A stretch of 64,000 nt of DNA, taken from assembly GCF_002872075.1 (NCBI RefSeq), contig NZ_PGGU01000006.1:124001-188000 (forward strand). Reading direction: 5' to 3'. Of the stretch, positions 1 to 7,902 are shown in pieces. The DNA is from Microbacterium aurantiacum. GTDB lineage: Bacteria; Actinomycetota; Actinomycetes; Actinomycetales; Microbacteriaceae. Position numbers and translations under genes: made by a program. The notes under the pieces were generated by a model. That model made no database searches. It saw only the letters and a list, made by a program, of their open reading frames with translations, and had not been told where the DNA came from. Within the stretch, counting starts at the first letter, position 1. The number at the start of each line of letters is the position of its first letter.

Positions 1-1097
1 GATCCGGCAATGTCTTCGCGCGCCTCAAGGACACGCAATCGGATGCCCAGATCTCGATCCGGATCTGGTCGAGCGTACGCGCACGGATCCCCGGCGACCT
101 CGGGGTGGGCGATCACGTCGTCGCCGCGGTGAAGGCCGACTACTTCGTCAAGAGCGGCGACTTCAGCTTCACGGTCGCGGCGATGAAGCACGTCGGGCTC
201 GGCGATCAGCTGGAGAAGCTCGAGAAACTGCGCATCCAGCTGCGGCAGGAGGGCCTGTTCGACCCCGCACGCAAGAAGCGTCTCCCCTTCCTCCCGCACG
301 TGATCGGGCTCATCACGGGCGAGAAGTCGGATGCCGAGAAGGACGTGCACCGAAACGCCGAGCTGCGCTGGCCGCAGGTGCGTTTCCGCACCGAATACGC
401 CGCAGTGCAGGGCGACCGCTGCGTGCCGGAAACGCTGGCCGCGCTCCAGAAGCTCGACGCCGACCCCGAAGTCGACGTCATCATCATCGCCCGCGGCGGC
501 GGCGACCCGCAGACGCTGCTCGGATTCAGCGACGAGCGAATCGTGCGGGCGGTGGCCGCGGCATCCACTCCTGTCGTCAGCGCGATCGGGCACGAGAACG
601 ACCATCCGCTGCTCGACGACGTCGCAGACCTGCGCGCCTCGACTCCGACGGATGCCGCCAAGCGCGTCGTGCCGGATGTCGGCGAGCAGCGCGCGCTCAT
701 CGCACAGCTCCGGTCCCGTGCCACCACCCGCCTCACCCAGCGGCTCTCCCACGACATCGCCCAGCTGGAGCAGCTGCGATCGCGACCCGTGCTGCGCTCC
801 CCCGACCCGATCATCGACTCCCGCTCGCAGGAGATGTGGCTGCTGCTCTCCCGCGGACGCGACACGGTGACCCGGCAGCTGGAGACCGCCGCCCGCAAGA
901 CGACCGAGCTCCGCGCCTCGTTGCGCGCCCTATCCCCGGCCGCGACGCTCGCCCGCGGCTACGCGATCGCGCACCTCGAGGGCGGCGTCATCCTCCGCGA
1001 CGCCGCGGATGCCCCGGTCGGCAGCGCTCTCACGATCACGGTCGACCGCGGCTCGGTCGCCGCCCGCTCCGAAGGCGAGATCCCGGAGAGCGTCTGA
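1..1097 (+). CDS. xseA: Exodeoxyribonuclease VII large subunit (5' end missing)
   Basis: The catalytic subunit of exonuclease VII degrades single-stranded DNA into acid-soluble oligonucleotides, together with XseB. The reading frame is open from base 3, so the start lies before the window; 364 codons are present. Visible parts are the end of an N-terminal OB fold (VFARLKDT), a DAEKDVHRNAELRWP stretch, the family signature IIARGGGDPQTL, the conserved AIGHENDHPLLDDVADLRAS block and a C-terminal coiled-coil-like region rich in Arg, Leu and Gln. xseB follows 40 bases downstream, the usual order. Identification is firm; only the N-terminus, perhaps about 50 residues, is missing. Confidence 0.96.
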   Translation, partial: SGNVFARLKDTQSDAQISIRIWSSVRARIPGDLGVGDHVVAAVKADYFVKSGDFSFTVAAMKHVGLGDQLEKLEKLRIQLRQEGLFDPARKKRLPFLPHVIGLITGEKSDAEKDVHRNAELRWPQVRFRTEYAAVQGDRCVPETLAALQKLDADPEVDVIIIARGGGDPQTLLGFSDERIVRAVAAASTPVVSAIGHENDHPLLDDVADLRASTPTDAAKRVVPDVGEQRALIAQLRSRATTRLTQRLSHDIAQLEQLRSRPVLRSPDPIIDSRSQEMWLLLSRGRDTVTRQLETAARKTTELRASLRALSPAATLARGYAIAHLEGGVILRDAADAPVGSALTITVDRGSVAARSEGEIPESV

Positions 1098-1125
1098 CGC
1101 CGCCAGCCGTGTCCATCGCACGCCG

Positions 1126-1131
1126 TAGGAT
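1126..1131 (+). promoter_or_regulatory. Candidate -10 box (TAGGAT) of xseB
   Basis: TAGGAT ends six bases before the GTG start, so transcription would begin at or next to the start codon. This is the same geometry as at a dozen other genes in the window. No convincing -35 was recognised. Confidence 0.5.
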
Positions 1132-1137
1132 GGAGGG

Positions 1138-1383
1138 GTGAGCGCGCTGAACGACACCCCCATGGAGACGCTGTCGTTCGAGGCCGCTCGTGACGAGCTC
1201 GTCCGCGTCGTCGCCGAACTCGAACAGGGCTCTCCGACACTCGAGCATTCGCTGGCCCTCTGGGAGCGCGGCGAGGCGCTGGCCGCTCGCTGCGAGGAGT
1301 GGCTGCTGGGCGCGAAGCGCCGGCTGGATGCGGCCCGGAACGCGGCATCCGACTCCGCGGCCTCGGGCGGCGACGACGCATGA
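1138..1383 (+). CDS. xseB: Exodeoxyribonuclease VII small subunit
   Basis: This 81-residue protein is the small helical subunit that packs against XseA. The family pattern is visible as [19 protein letters not shown] followed by [14 protein letters not shown]. The GTG start at 1138 is chosen because a TAGGAT -10 box ends six bases upstream, suggesting a leaderless transcript; the G-rich gap also resembles a Shine-Dalgarno site. The stop overlaps the ATG of the DUF4245 gene in ATGA, so the genes are probably translationally coupled. Length is normal for the family. Confidence 0.93.
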   Translation: MSALNDTPMETLSFEAARDELVRVVAELEQGSPTLEHSLALWERGEALAARCEEWLLGAKRRLDAARNAASDSAASGGDDA

Positions 1384-2021
1384 GCAAGCCGCCGCCGATC
1401 GTCGCCGAGCTCGGACGTCCGGAGACGCCGGACGAGACCGCGGCGCGCAAGGCGGCGTCCAGCAAGACGTACCGCTCCAGCCAGAACGTCCGCAACCTCG
1501 TCGCCGCGCTGCTCGTGACGCTCGCGATCGTCGCCGTCATCATCTTCGCGGTGCCCCGAGGCGAGCCGGTGGCTGCCGAGCGCATCGACGTCGCCGGCAT
1601 CGCCGAGAACGTCGAGTCGACGGTGCAGAGCCCGGTCATCGTTCCCAAGCTCGGCGACTACTGGCGCGTGAACGCCGCGGAGATGGAGAGCGGAGAGACC
1701 GTCGTCTGGGACGTCACGCTCGCACCGGCGGCGCAGGACGAGCGCGGATTCATCCGGCTCGCCCAAGCCTTCGAGGCCGACGCGACGTGGGCACCGCAGC
1801 GACTGAACGGCATCGCCCCCACCGACACCGTGCGCATCGGCGGAATCGTGTGGGACGTCTTCGGCATCGGCGACTCCGCCAAGGACAACGTCAGCTACGC
1901 GATCGGCACCCAGGCCGGAGACGACTACGTGCTCCTCTACGGCTCGATGTCGGCCGCGATCACGGCATACCTCGCCGAATCCCTCGTTCCGCAGATCCGC
2001 GCACTCTCGGAGGACTCATGA
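1380..2021 (+). CDS. DUF4245 domain membrane protein
   Basis: A 213-residue protein of unknown function with one transmembrane helix at about residues 37-57 ([18 protein letters not shown]) after a short cytoplasmic tail, then an extracytoplasmic domain. The sequence fits the actinobacterial DUF4245 family, which commonly sits beside xseB. The start is the ATG at 1380 that overlaps the xseB stop; a longer frame begins at 1299 but runs inside xseB. The stop overlaps the carbonic anhydrase start in the same way, so the three genes probably form one operon. No catalytic motif is evident. Confidence 0.85.
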   Translation: MSKPPPIVAELGRPETPDETAARKAASSKTYRSSQNVRNLVAALLVTLAIVAVIIFAVPRGEPVAAERIDVAGIAENVESTVQSPVIVPKLGDYWRVNAAEMESGETVVWDVTLAPAAQDERGFIRLAQAFEADATWAPQRLNGIAPTDTVRIGGIVWDVFGIGDSAKDNVSYAIGTQAGDDYVLLYGSMSAAITAYLAESLVPQIRALSEDS

Positions 2022-2680
2022 CGCGCTCCCTCACCCCCGCAGCCGCCTGGCAGGAGATGCTGGACGGCAATCGCCGGTTCGTGAACGACGAGCCGCGGCA
2101 TCCGAATCAGGATGTCAAACGCCGCAACGACCTCGTGGCCGCGCAGTACCCGATGGCGACCCTGTTCGGATGCTCGGACTCACGCCTTTCGGCCGAGATC
2201 ATCTTCGACAAGGGCCTGGGCGACCTCTTCGTGGTGCGCAACGCCGGGCAGGTCATCGGGGAATCGATCATCGGAAGCCTGGAGTACTCGGTCGAGATCC
2301 TGAAGGTCCCGCTGATCGTCGTGCTCGCCCACGACGCCTGCGGCGCCGTGGGTGCCGCCATCGCCGGCACCGCGATCGACGCGAAGCCGCTACCGCCGCA
2401 CATCTGGAAGCTCATCGCCCCGATCATCCCCGCCGCACGCAAGGTGCTCGCGGAGCAGGGCGGATCGTCGCCGGCCGACATCGACGCCGAGATGGTCGGG
2501 CAGGAGCACCTGCGCAACACCGTCGCCGACCTCCTGCAGTCCTCCGAACTCATCAGCGAAGCCGTCGCCGACGGCCGGCTGGGCATCGTGGGTGCGAACT
2601 ACCGACTCAACGAGGGCACAGCCGTGCCCATCGTCTCCGTGGGGCTCGCGATCGACGCGGGCTCCGAGATCCCGGCCTGA
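2018..2680 (+). CDS. Beta-class carbonic anhydrase
   Basis: This 220-residue enzyme interconverts CO2 and bicarbonate in the cytoplasm. The zinc site is complete: Cys52 and the Asp54-Arg56 dyad in GCSDSRL, with His105 and Cys108 in LAHDACGA. Length is typical of bacterial beta-carbonic anhydrases. The ATG overlaps the DUF4245 stop (ATGA), which sets the start. fumC follows after 30 bases. A gamma-class homologue lies far away at 55869-56471. Family assignment is very firm; the exact cellular need for bicarbonate (PEP carboxylase, for example) is inferred. Confidence 0.95.
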   Translation: MTRSLTPAAAWQEMLDGNRRFVNDEPRHPNQDVKRRNDLVAAQYPMATLFGCSDSRLSAEIIFDKGLGDLFVVRNAGQVIGESIIGSLEYSVEILKVPLIVVLAHDACGAVGAAIAGTAIDAKPLPPHIWKLIAPIIPAARKVLAEQGGSSPADIDAEMVGQEHLRNTVADLLQSSELISEAVADGRLGIVGANYRLNEGTAVPIVSVGLAIDAGSEIPA

Positions 2681-2710
2681 GGGCCCAACGTCACATCTGG
2701 AGGAACAGCA

Positions 2711-4105
2711 GTGGCCGACATCGAGTACCGCATCGAGCACGACACCATGGGCGAGGTGCGGGTCCCCGTGAACGCGCTCTACGGGGCGCAGACGCAGCGA
2801 GCGGTGGAGAACTTCCCCATCTCGGGCAAGGGCCTGGAGTCCACGCAGATCGCCGCACTGGCGCGGATCAAGAAGGCTGCAGCGCTCGCGAACAAGGAGC
2901 TGGGCACCCTCGACGGCGCGATCGCCGACGCCATCGCCGAGGCAGCCGATCAGGTGGCTTCCGGTGCGCATGACGCCGAGTTCCCCGTCGACACCTACCA
3001 GACGGGCTCCGGCACCTCGTCGAACATGAACATGAACGAGGTGCTCGCGACACTGGCGACCGGCATCCTCGGCGCGAACGTGCACCCGAACGACCACGTG
3101 AACGCCTCGCAGTCGTCGAACGACGTCTTCCCGACCTCGGTGCACATCGCCGTCACCCAGGCGCTCATCGACACCCTCATCCCGTCGCTCGACCACCTCG
3201 CCGTCGCCCTCGAGGCGAAGGCCATGCTGTGGAAGGACGCCGTCAAGTCCGGTCGCACGCACCTCATGGATGCGACCCCGGTCACGCTCGGCCAGGAGTT
3301 CGGCGGCTACGCCCGCCAGATCCGCCTCGGCATCGAGCGCGTGCAGTCAGCACTCCCCCGGGTCGCCGAGGTCCCGCTCGGCGGCACCGCCGTCGGCACC
3401 GGCATCAACACCCCCCTCGGCTTCCCGCAGAAGGTCATCGCGCTGCTCGCGGCCGAGACCGAGCTGCCGATCACCGAGGCGAAGGACCACTTCGAGGCGC
3501 AGGCCAACCGCGACGGCCTCGTCGAGGCATCCGGAGCCCTGCGCACCATCGCCGTCTCGCTGACGAAGATCAACAACGATCTGCGCTGGATGGGCTCCGG
3601 TCCGAACACCGGTCTCGGTGAGCTGCACATCCCCGACCTGCAGCCGGGATCCTCGATCATGCCCGGAAAGGTCAACCCGGTCGTCCCCGAAGCCGTGCTG
3701 ATGGTGTGCGCCCGCGTGATCGGCAACGACGCGACCGTGGCGTGGGCTGGAGCATCCGGTTCCTTCGAGCTCAACGTCGCGATCCCCGTCATGGGCACCG
3801 CGCTGCTGGAGTCGATCCGCCTGCTCGCGAACGCTTCGCGCGTGCTCGCCGACAAGACGATCGACGGCCTGCAGGCCAACCTCGACCGCGCGGCCGCCTT
3901 CGCCGGCATGAGCCCATCGATCGTGACCCCGCTGAACAAGCTCATCGGCTACGAGGCGGCGGCGAAGATCGCGAAGCACTCGGTCGCCAACGGCATCACC
4001 GTGCGCGACGCCGTGATCGACCTCGGCTACGTCGAGCGCGGCGAGCTCACCCTCGAGCAACTGGACGAGAAGCTCGACCTGCTGTCGATGACCCACCCCG
4101 GCTGA
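2711..4105 (+). CDS. fumC: Class II fumarate hydratase
   Basis: A 464-residue fumarase of the aspartase/fumarase superfamily converts fumarate and malate in the citric acid cycle. The family signature [11 protein letters not shown] is present, as are the [14 protein letters not shown] and [15 protein letters not shown] segments that build the active site. The GTG start at 2711 is preceded by GGAGG with seven-base spacing. Length matches class II fumarases, and FumC rather than AspA is favoured by the overall sequence. A strong hairpin terminator follows directly. Confidence 0.97.
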   Translation: MADIEYRIEHDTMGEVRVPVNALYGAQTQRAVENFPISGKGLESTQIAALARIKKAAALANKELGTLDGAIADAIAEAADQVASGAHDAEFPVDTYQTGSGTSSNMNMNEVLATLATGILGANVHPNDHVNASQSSNDVFPTSVHIAVTQALIDTLIPSLDHLAVALEAKAMLWKDAVKSGRTHLMDATPVTLGQEFGGYARQIRLGIERVQSALPRVAEVPLGGTAVGTGINTPLGFPQKVIALLAAETELPITEAKDHFEAQANRDGLVEASGALRTIAVSLTKINNDLRWMGSGPNTGLGELHIPDLQPGSSIMPGKVNPVVPEAVLMVCARVIGNDATVAWAGASGSFELNVAIPVMGTALLESIRLLANASRVLADKTIDGLQANLDRAAAFAGMSPSIVTPLNKLIGYEAAAKIAKHSVANGITVRDAVIDLGYVERGELTLEQLDEKLDLLSMTHPG

Positions 4106-4119
4106 CCCCGGATCGGTGG

Positions 4120-4162
4120 AACGCGGATGCCGCGGGGACTCGTTCCCCGCGGCATCCGCGTT
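4120..4162 (+). terminator. Rho-independent terminator after fumC
   Basis: A perfect 17-bp stem (4122-4138 with 4144-4160), extended by two A-T pairs, with a five-base loop CTCGT and a TTT tail. The arm core GGATGCCGCG recurs in the phoX terminator. Confidence 0.85.
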
Positions 4163-4186
4163 TGTGCGTGTCGGGGCGCTGCACCC

Positions 4187-4257
4187 GTCGGAGGTTGTTG
4201 CGCCTGCAGGAGGCTTTCTACCACAGCATCCGACACCTGCAACAACGTCCGACATGT
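4187..4257. repeat. Left flanking repeat of the DUF559 gene
   Basis: These 71 bases align without gaps to 5216-5286 (about three quarters identical; 30 of 32 bases identical over the core CAGCATCCGACA..AACGTCCGACA). Inside it, GTTGTTGC (4194-4201) and GCAACAAC (4239-4246) form perfect inverted arms around CCTGCAGG. It lies just before the DUF559 coding region. Confidence 0.8.
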
Positions 4258-4322
4258 CGATGGCAGACGTCTCCGACTCCCCCTGCACGTCCGGCACGAT
4301 GCAGGAATCGATCCACATTCGG

Positions 4323-5204
4323 ATGCTCCGAGGTCCATGGCGCGCTCCCGTCCTGCACCCTGAAAGGGTGTTCAAGCCTGCAGCTCTCATCACGCACCTC
4401 GGAGGCGTCGCGCGCGGAACGCAACTGCAGCAGTTCGGCGTCTCCAGGACGACGCTCTCGCGCGAGGTCGCAGCGGGTCGGATCGACCGGCTGCGCTCAG
4501 GGGTGTTCGCCGTACCCGGCCTGTCCGAGGACCTTCGCAGCGCGGCTGCGCACGGAGGTCAGCTCACCTGCACGTCGTTGCTTCGCCAGCACGGAATCTG
4601 GGTTCTACCGCAAGCGACGGAGCCGCATGTCTGGATGGGCACCAAAGGAAGGGAGCACAGTCACCCGGATTGCGTATGCGTCAGCCACTTCTACCGGGGA
4701 AAGGCCGAGATGGGCTCGGTCTCGATCGAACGGGCTCTGGTCCATCTCTATCGATGTCAGGGCGATGAGGCGTTCTTCGCTTCCTTCGAGTCGGCATGGA
4801 AACTGCGTCTGCTCTCGGCGGCGGGGCGCTCCCGCATCCGCGCATCTCTGCCGAAATACGCCCGCTGGCTTGTCGATCTCGCACGCGCCGACGCCGACAG
4901 CGGATTGGAATCGCTGCTTCGTCGGCGGCTTCACATCCTCGGCATAGCGCTGAACTGCCAGGTACGGATCACGGCCGTCGGACGTGTCGACTTCCTCATC
5001 GGCAACAGGCTCATCCTCGAGATCGACGGCAAGGGCAATCACGAGGGCGTGGCGATGCGGCACAAGGATCTGGTGCGGGATGCCGCGGCATCCCACCTCG
5101 GCTATGAGACGCTCCGCTTCGACTACGCACAGGTGATCCACGACTGGCCGACCGTGCAGGCGGCGATCATCGGGGCGCTCCGTCGGCTCCGGGACTACGC
5201 CTGA
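4323..5204 (+). CDS. AbiEi-like winged-helix / DUF559 nuclease-fold protein
   Basis: A 293-residue protein. Residues 20-80 resemble the N-terminal winged helix of AbiEi-type antitoxins (LITHLGGVARGTQLQQFGVS, then RLRSGVFAVPG). The C-terminal third carries a DUF559/Vsr-like PD-(D/E)XK core, with Asp in GRVDFLIG and E-x-D-x-K in LILEIDGKGNHEG, and ends with a typical LGYETLRFDYAQV strand. This is known as a common actinobacterial accessory protein of unproven function; no partner toxin gene is adjacent. The start at 4323 is a compromise: ATG 4254 lies inside the flanking repeat, and GTG 4368 is also possible. The gene is bracketed by 71-bp direct repeats and looks less GC-rich than its neighbours by eye, suggesting acquisition. 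Confidence 0.8.
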   Translation: MLRGPWRAPVLHPERVFKPAALITHLGGVARGTQLQQFGVSRTTLSREVAAGRIDRLRSGVFAVPGLSEDLRSAAAHGGQLTCTSLLRQHGIWVLPQATEPHVWMGTKGREHSHPDCVCVSHFYRGKAEMGSVSIERALVHLYRCQGDEAFFASFESAWKLRLLSAAGRSRIRASLPKYARWLVDLARADADSGLESLLRRRLHILGIALNCQVRITAVGRVDFLIGNRLILEIDGKGNHEGVAMRHKDLVRDAAASHLGYETLRFDYAQVIHDWPTVQAAIIGALRRLRDYA

Positions 5205-5215
5205 ACATCGCATCC

Positions 5216-5286
5216 GGCGGACTTCGTTGCATCTGCAGGACGTTCTCGGCCGCAGCATCCGACAACTGCAATAACGTCCGACACTT
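5216..5286. repeat. Right flanking repeat of the DUF559 gene
   Basis: The second copy of the 71-bp element at 4187-4257, same orientation, 1029 bases away, starting 12 bases after the DUF559 stop codon. The inverted arms are less perfect here (GTTGC with GCAATAAC). Confidence 0.8.
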
Positions 5287-5357
5287 GCAACCGCCTCGGA
5301 TTCCTGGACCGGTCCACCGGATCGAAAAGCGCAGTCTCCGCCTTCGGTACAGTCCGA

Positions 5358-5386
5358 TTTCTCCTGAGGTTCACCTGCCGGACACC
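5358..5386 (+). promoter_or_regulatory. Candidate PHO box upstream of phoX
   Basis: Three seven-base units at 11-base spacing, TTTCTCC (5358), GTTCACC (5369) and GGACACC (5380), match the actinobacterial PhoP direct-repeat format (consensus GTTCACC plus four bases). The middle unit is exact and the outer two match 5 of 7. It lies 61-90 bases before the phosphatase start. Confidence 0.5.
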
Positions 5387-5447
5387 CGGGCTTGGTCTGC
5401 TGGGTCGCGAGCGCTCTGCTCCCCCATCACCCGTTTGAGGAGTCCCC

Positions 5448-7775
5448 GTGGTCATGAACATCGGTCGAACGAGCCTGCCCATGGCAGGTCACGTGCGAGG
5501 CAAGCGCAGCGCGGTCACGTGCCACCTGAAGTGCGCGAACGCCTGCGCTGACGGGGTGTGCAACACCTCGTCGAACGGCTACCTCCGCGACATCATCGAC
5601 GCCCAGCTGTCGCGCCGTTCCCTGCTCGGCTTCGGCGCCGCCGCCGTGGCGAGCATCGTGCTCGCCCCGGCTCTGACGGGTACGCAGTCCGCCACGGCCG
5701 CGACCGGTGTCCCCATGGCCCCCGTCGGCGCGACCGGCGCCTTCGGCTTCGAGCCGATCGCCCCCGTCGCCTACACCGTCGACAGCTTCGTCGTGCCGAA
5801 GGGCTTCGACTGGGCGCCCATCATCCGCTGGGGCGATCCGATGTTCGGCGACAGCCCCGCTTTCGACGTGACCGACCAGACGCCCGAGGCGCAGGCGCGC
5901 CAGTTCGGCTACAACGTCGACTACACCGATGTCATCCGGACGTCGCCCACCACGGCGATCCTGTTCGTCAACCACGAGTACACGAACGAGGGGATCATGT
6001 TCCCCGCCGACCAGCTCACCGGCGATCTGGACCGGGTGCGCCGCGTCGGCCTGAAGGCCCACGGCCTCAGCGTGGTCGACCTCACCCGCGCCGACGAAAC
6101 GGCTTCGTGGACCCCGGTGGTCGGCGGCACGCGCAACCGCCGCTTCCTGGACGACACTCCCTACGCCTTCACCGGCCCGGCCGCCGGCACGGCCCTGCTG
6201 CAGACCGCCGCGGATCCCGCCGGCACGACGCCGCTCGGCACCTTCGGCAACTGCTCCGGCGGCACCACCCCGTGGGGCACGATCCTCAGCGGCGAAGAGA
6301 ACTTCAACGGGTACTTCCGCTCGGCAGGCACATCCGCCACCGATCTGCGCTACGGCCTGAAGGACGCCGAGACCGCCCGCGGCTGGGAGCACGTCGACCC
6401 GCGGTTCGACGCCCGCGCACCCGGGTTCGAGAACGAGGTCAACCGATTCGGCTGGATCGTAGAGATCGACCCGACGGATCCGACGTCTGTGCCCCGCAAG
6501 CACACCTCCCTCGGGCGTCTCAAGCACGAGGGAGCGAACGTCATCATCGCCGCCAACGGCAAGGCTGTGGCCTACACGGGCGACGACGAGCGCTTCGACT
6601 ACCTGTACAAGTTCGTCTCGCGCGACTCGTTCGTCGAGGGCGACCGGGCGCACAACATGACGCTGCTCGAGAACGGCGACCTCTTCGTCGCCCGTTTCGC
6701 CGGCGACTCACCGGCGATCGAGATCGACGGCTCCGCCGCCGTGCCCTCTGATGGCGGATTCGGCGGGAGCGGCGAGTGGCTGCCGCTGGTCGTCGGAGGC
6801 GCTTCGGCGGTCGCCGGGATGTCGACCTCGGAGGTGCTCGTGTACACCCGGGTCGCCGCAGACAAGGTCGGCGCGACGAAGATGGACCGCCCGGAGGATG
6901 TCGAACCGAACCCCGCCACAGGCCGTGTGTATGTCGCGTGCACCAACAACACCAAGCGCGGCACCGCCGGTTCGGCAGGACCCGACGAGGTCAACCCGCG
7001 CAACGAGAACCGCGACGGCCACGTGATCGAGATCACCGAGGCAGGCGGCGACCAGACCGCGACGACGTTCTCGTGGACCCTCCTCCTCGTCGCCGGCGAC
7101 CCCGCGACGAACTCGACCGCGTACTTCTCCGGATTCCCGGCCGATCAGGTCTCCCCGATCTCCTGCCCCGACAACCTCGCATTCGACAGCGCGGGGAACC
7201 TGTGGATCTCCACCGATGGCGCGCCCGGGGTCATCGGCTACAACGACGGCCTGTTCCGCGTGACGCTGGACGGACCCGAGCGCGGCAATGTCGAGCAGTT
7301 CCTCTCGGTCGCTCGCGAGGCCGAGACCTGCGGTCCGGTCATCCACGACGATGAGCAGCGCGTCTTCGTCTCGGTGCAGCACCCGGGCGAGGACGGCACC
7401 TACGAGCAGCCGACCTCGCAGTTCCCGGATGCGATGCGACCGGCCCCACTCGCAGGCGCCGGAGGAGGGACGCTGAGCATCCCCCGGCCGTCCGTGGTCC
7501 AGGTCTTCCCCCTGGCGGACATCGAGCCCACGCCGACGCCCACCCCCACGGTGGATCCGTCGCCGACGCCCTCACCCACCGGCACCCCGGGCACTCCCGG
7601 GACGCCCGGGACTCCTGGCGGCCCCGGGACCAAGCCCCCCACCGGCCAGCTCCCGGCGACGGGTGCCGACCCGGTCGGCGGGATCCTCGCCGGCGCCGGC
7701 CTGCTGGCTGCCGCGGGCATCGCATTCCTCAGCCGGCGGAAGCGCGAAGCCGAGGCACCCGACGCGGAGGCCTGA
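5448..7775 (+). CDS. PhoX-family phosphatase, Tat-exported, LPXTG-tailed
   Basis: A 775-residue PhoX/DUF839 alkaline phosphatase, expected to release phosphate from organic esters outside the cell. A Cys-rich N-terminus (TCHLKCANACADGVCN) precedes a twin-arginine signal SRRSLLGFGAA at residues 55-65. The DUF839 body includes NHEYTNEGIMFP, TPWGTILSGEENFNGYF and a VEPNPATGRVYVACTNNT block. A Pro/Thr-rich linker at about 685-730 leads to LPATG (735-739), a hydrophobic segment and an RRKR tail, the layout of a sortase substrate. GTG 5448 has GAGGAG five bases upstream; ATG 5454 is an alternative. A candidate PHO box upstream suggests control by phosphate starvation. Confidence 0.92.
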   Translation: MVMNIGRTSLPMAGHVRGKRSAVTCHLKCANACADGVCNTSSNGYLRDIIDAQLSRRSLLGFGAAAVASIVLAPALTGTQSATAATGVPMAPVGATGAFGFEPIAPVAYTVDSFVVPKGFDWAPIIRWGDPMFGDSPAFDVTDQTPEAQARQFGYNVDYTDVIRTSPTTAILFVNHEYTNEGIMFPADQLTGDLDRVRRVGLKAHGLSVVDLTRADETASWTPVVGGTRNRRFLDDTPYAFTGPAAGTALLQTAADPAGTTPLGTFGNCSGGTTPWGTILSGEENFNGYFRSAGTSATDLRYGLKDAETARGWEHVDPRFDARAPGFENEVNRFGWIVEIDPTDPTSVPRKHTSLGRLKHEGANVIIAANGKAVAYTGDDERFDYLYKFVSRDSFVEGDRAHNMTLLENGDLFVARFAGDSPAIEIDGSAAVPSDGGFGGSGEWLPLVVGGASAVAGMSTSEVLVYTRVAADKVGATKMDRPEDVEPNPATGRVYVACTNNTKRGTAGSAGPDEVNPRNENRDGHVIEITEAGGDQTATTFSWTLLLVAGDPATNSTAYFSGFPADQVSPISCPDNLAFDSAGNLWISTDGAPGVIGYNDGLFRVTLDGPERGNVEQFLSVAREAETCGPVIHDDEQRVFVSVQHPGEDGTYEQPTSQFPDAMRPAPLAGAGGGTLSIPRPSVVQVFPLADIEPTPTPTPTVDPSPTPSPTGTPGTPGTPGTPGGPGTKPPTGQLPATGADPVGGILAGAGLLAAAGIAFLSRRKREAEAPDAEA

Positions 7776-7781
7776 GCTCAC

Positions 7782-7818
7782 CCGGATGCCGCGCGGACTC
7801 GCTCCGCGCGGCATCCGG
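7782..7818 (+). terminator. Terminator after phoX
   Basis: A perfect 16-bp stem (7782-7797 with 7803-7818), loop CTCGC, followed by CTTCTC. Arm and loop closely resemble the fumC terminator. Confidence 0.8.
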
Positions 7819-7859
7819 CTTCTCACGCAGCAATCAGAGGGACGCACCCCCAGACGCAA

Positions 7860-7895
7860 GACAGCGGATGCCGTCACGTGACGGCATCCGCTGTC
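7860..7895 (-). terminator. Perfect 36-bp palindrome, terminator of the phoH-like gene
   Basis: Bases 7860-7895 are a perfect palindrome centred on CACGTG, with arms containing GCGGATGCCG. It sits eight bases beyond the stop of the minus-strand phoH-like gene and may also stop read-through from phoX. Confidence 0.75.
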
Positions 7896-7902
7896 CTGTG
7901 TC

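Noticed and set aside
4187..5286. The DUF559-flanking repeats as phage or integrase attachment sites.
   Set aside because: The copies are only about three quarters identical and there is no integrase, tRNA target or phage gene; recent site-specific integration would leave near-identical att cores.
5305..5316. A 12-bp perfect palindrome (TGGACCGGTCCA) between the DUF559 repeat and phoX.
   Set aside because: It is too short and isolated to call an operator or terminator; palindromes of this length occur by chance in GC-rich DNA.
5427..6653. A 408-codon minus-strand frame opposite phoX.
   Set aside because: It is low in hydrophobic patterning, has no recognisable motif and covers the Tat/DUF839 coding strand; treated as an antisense artefact.
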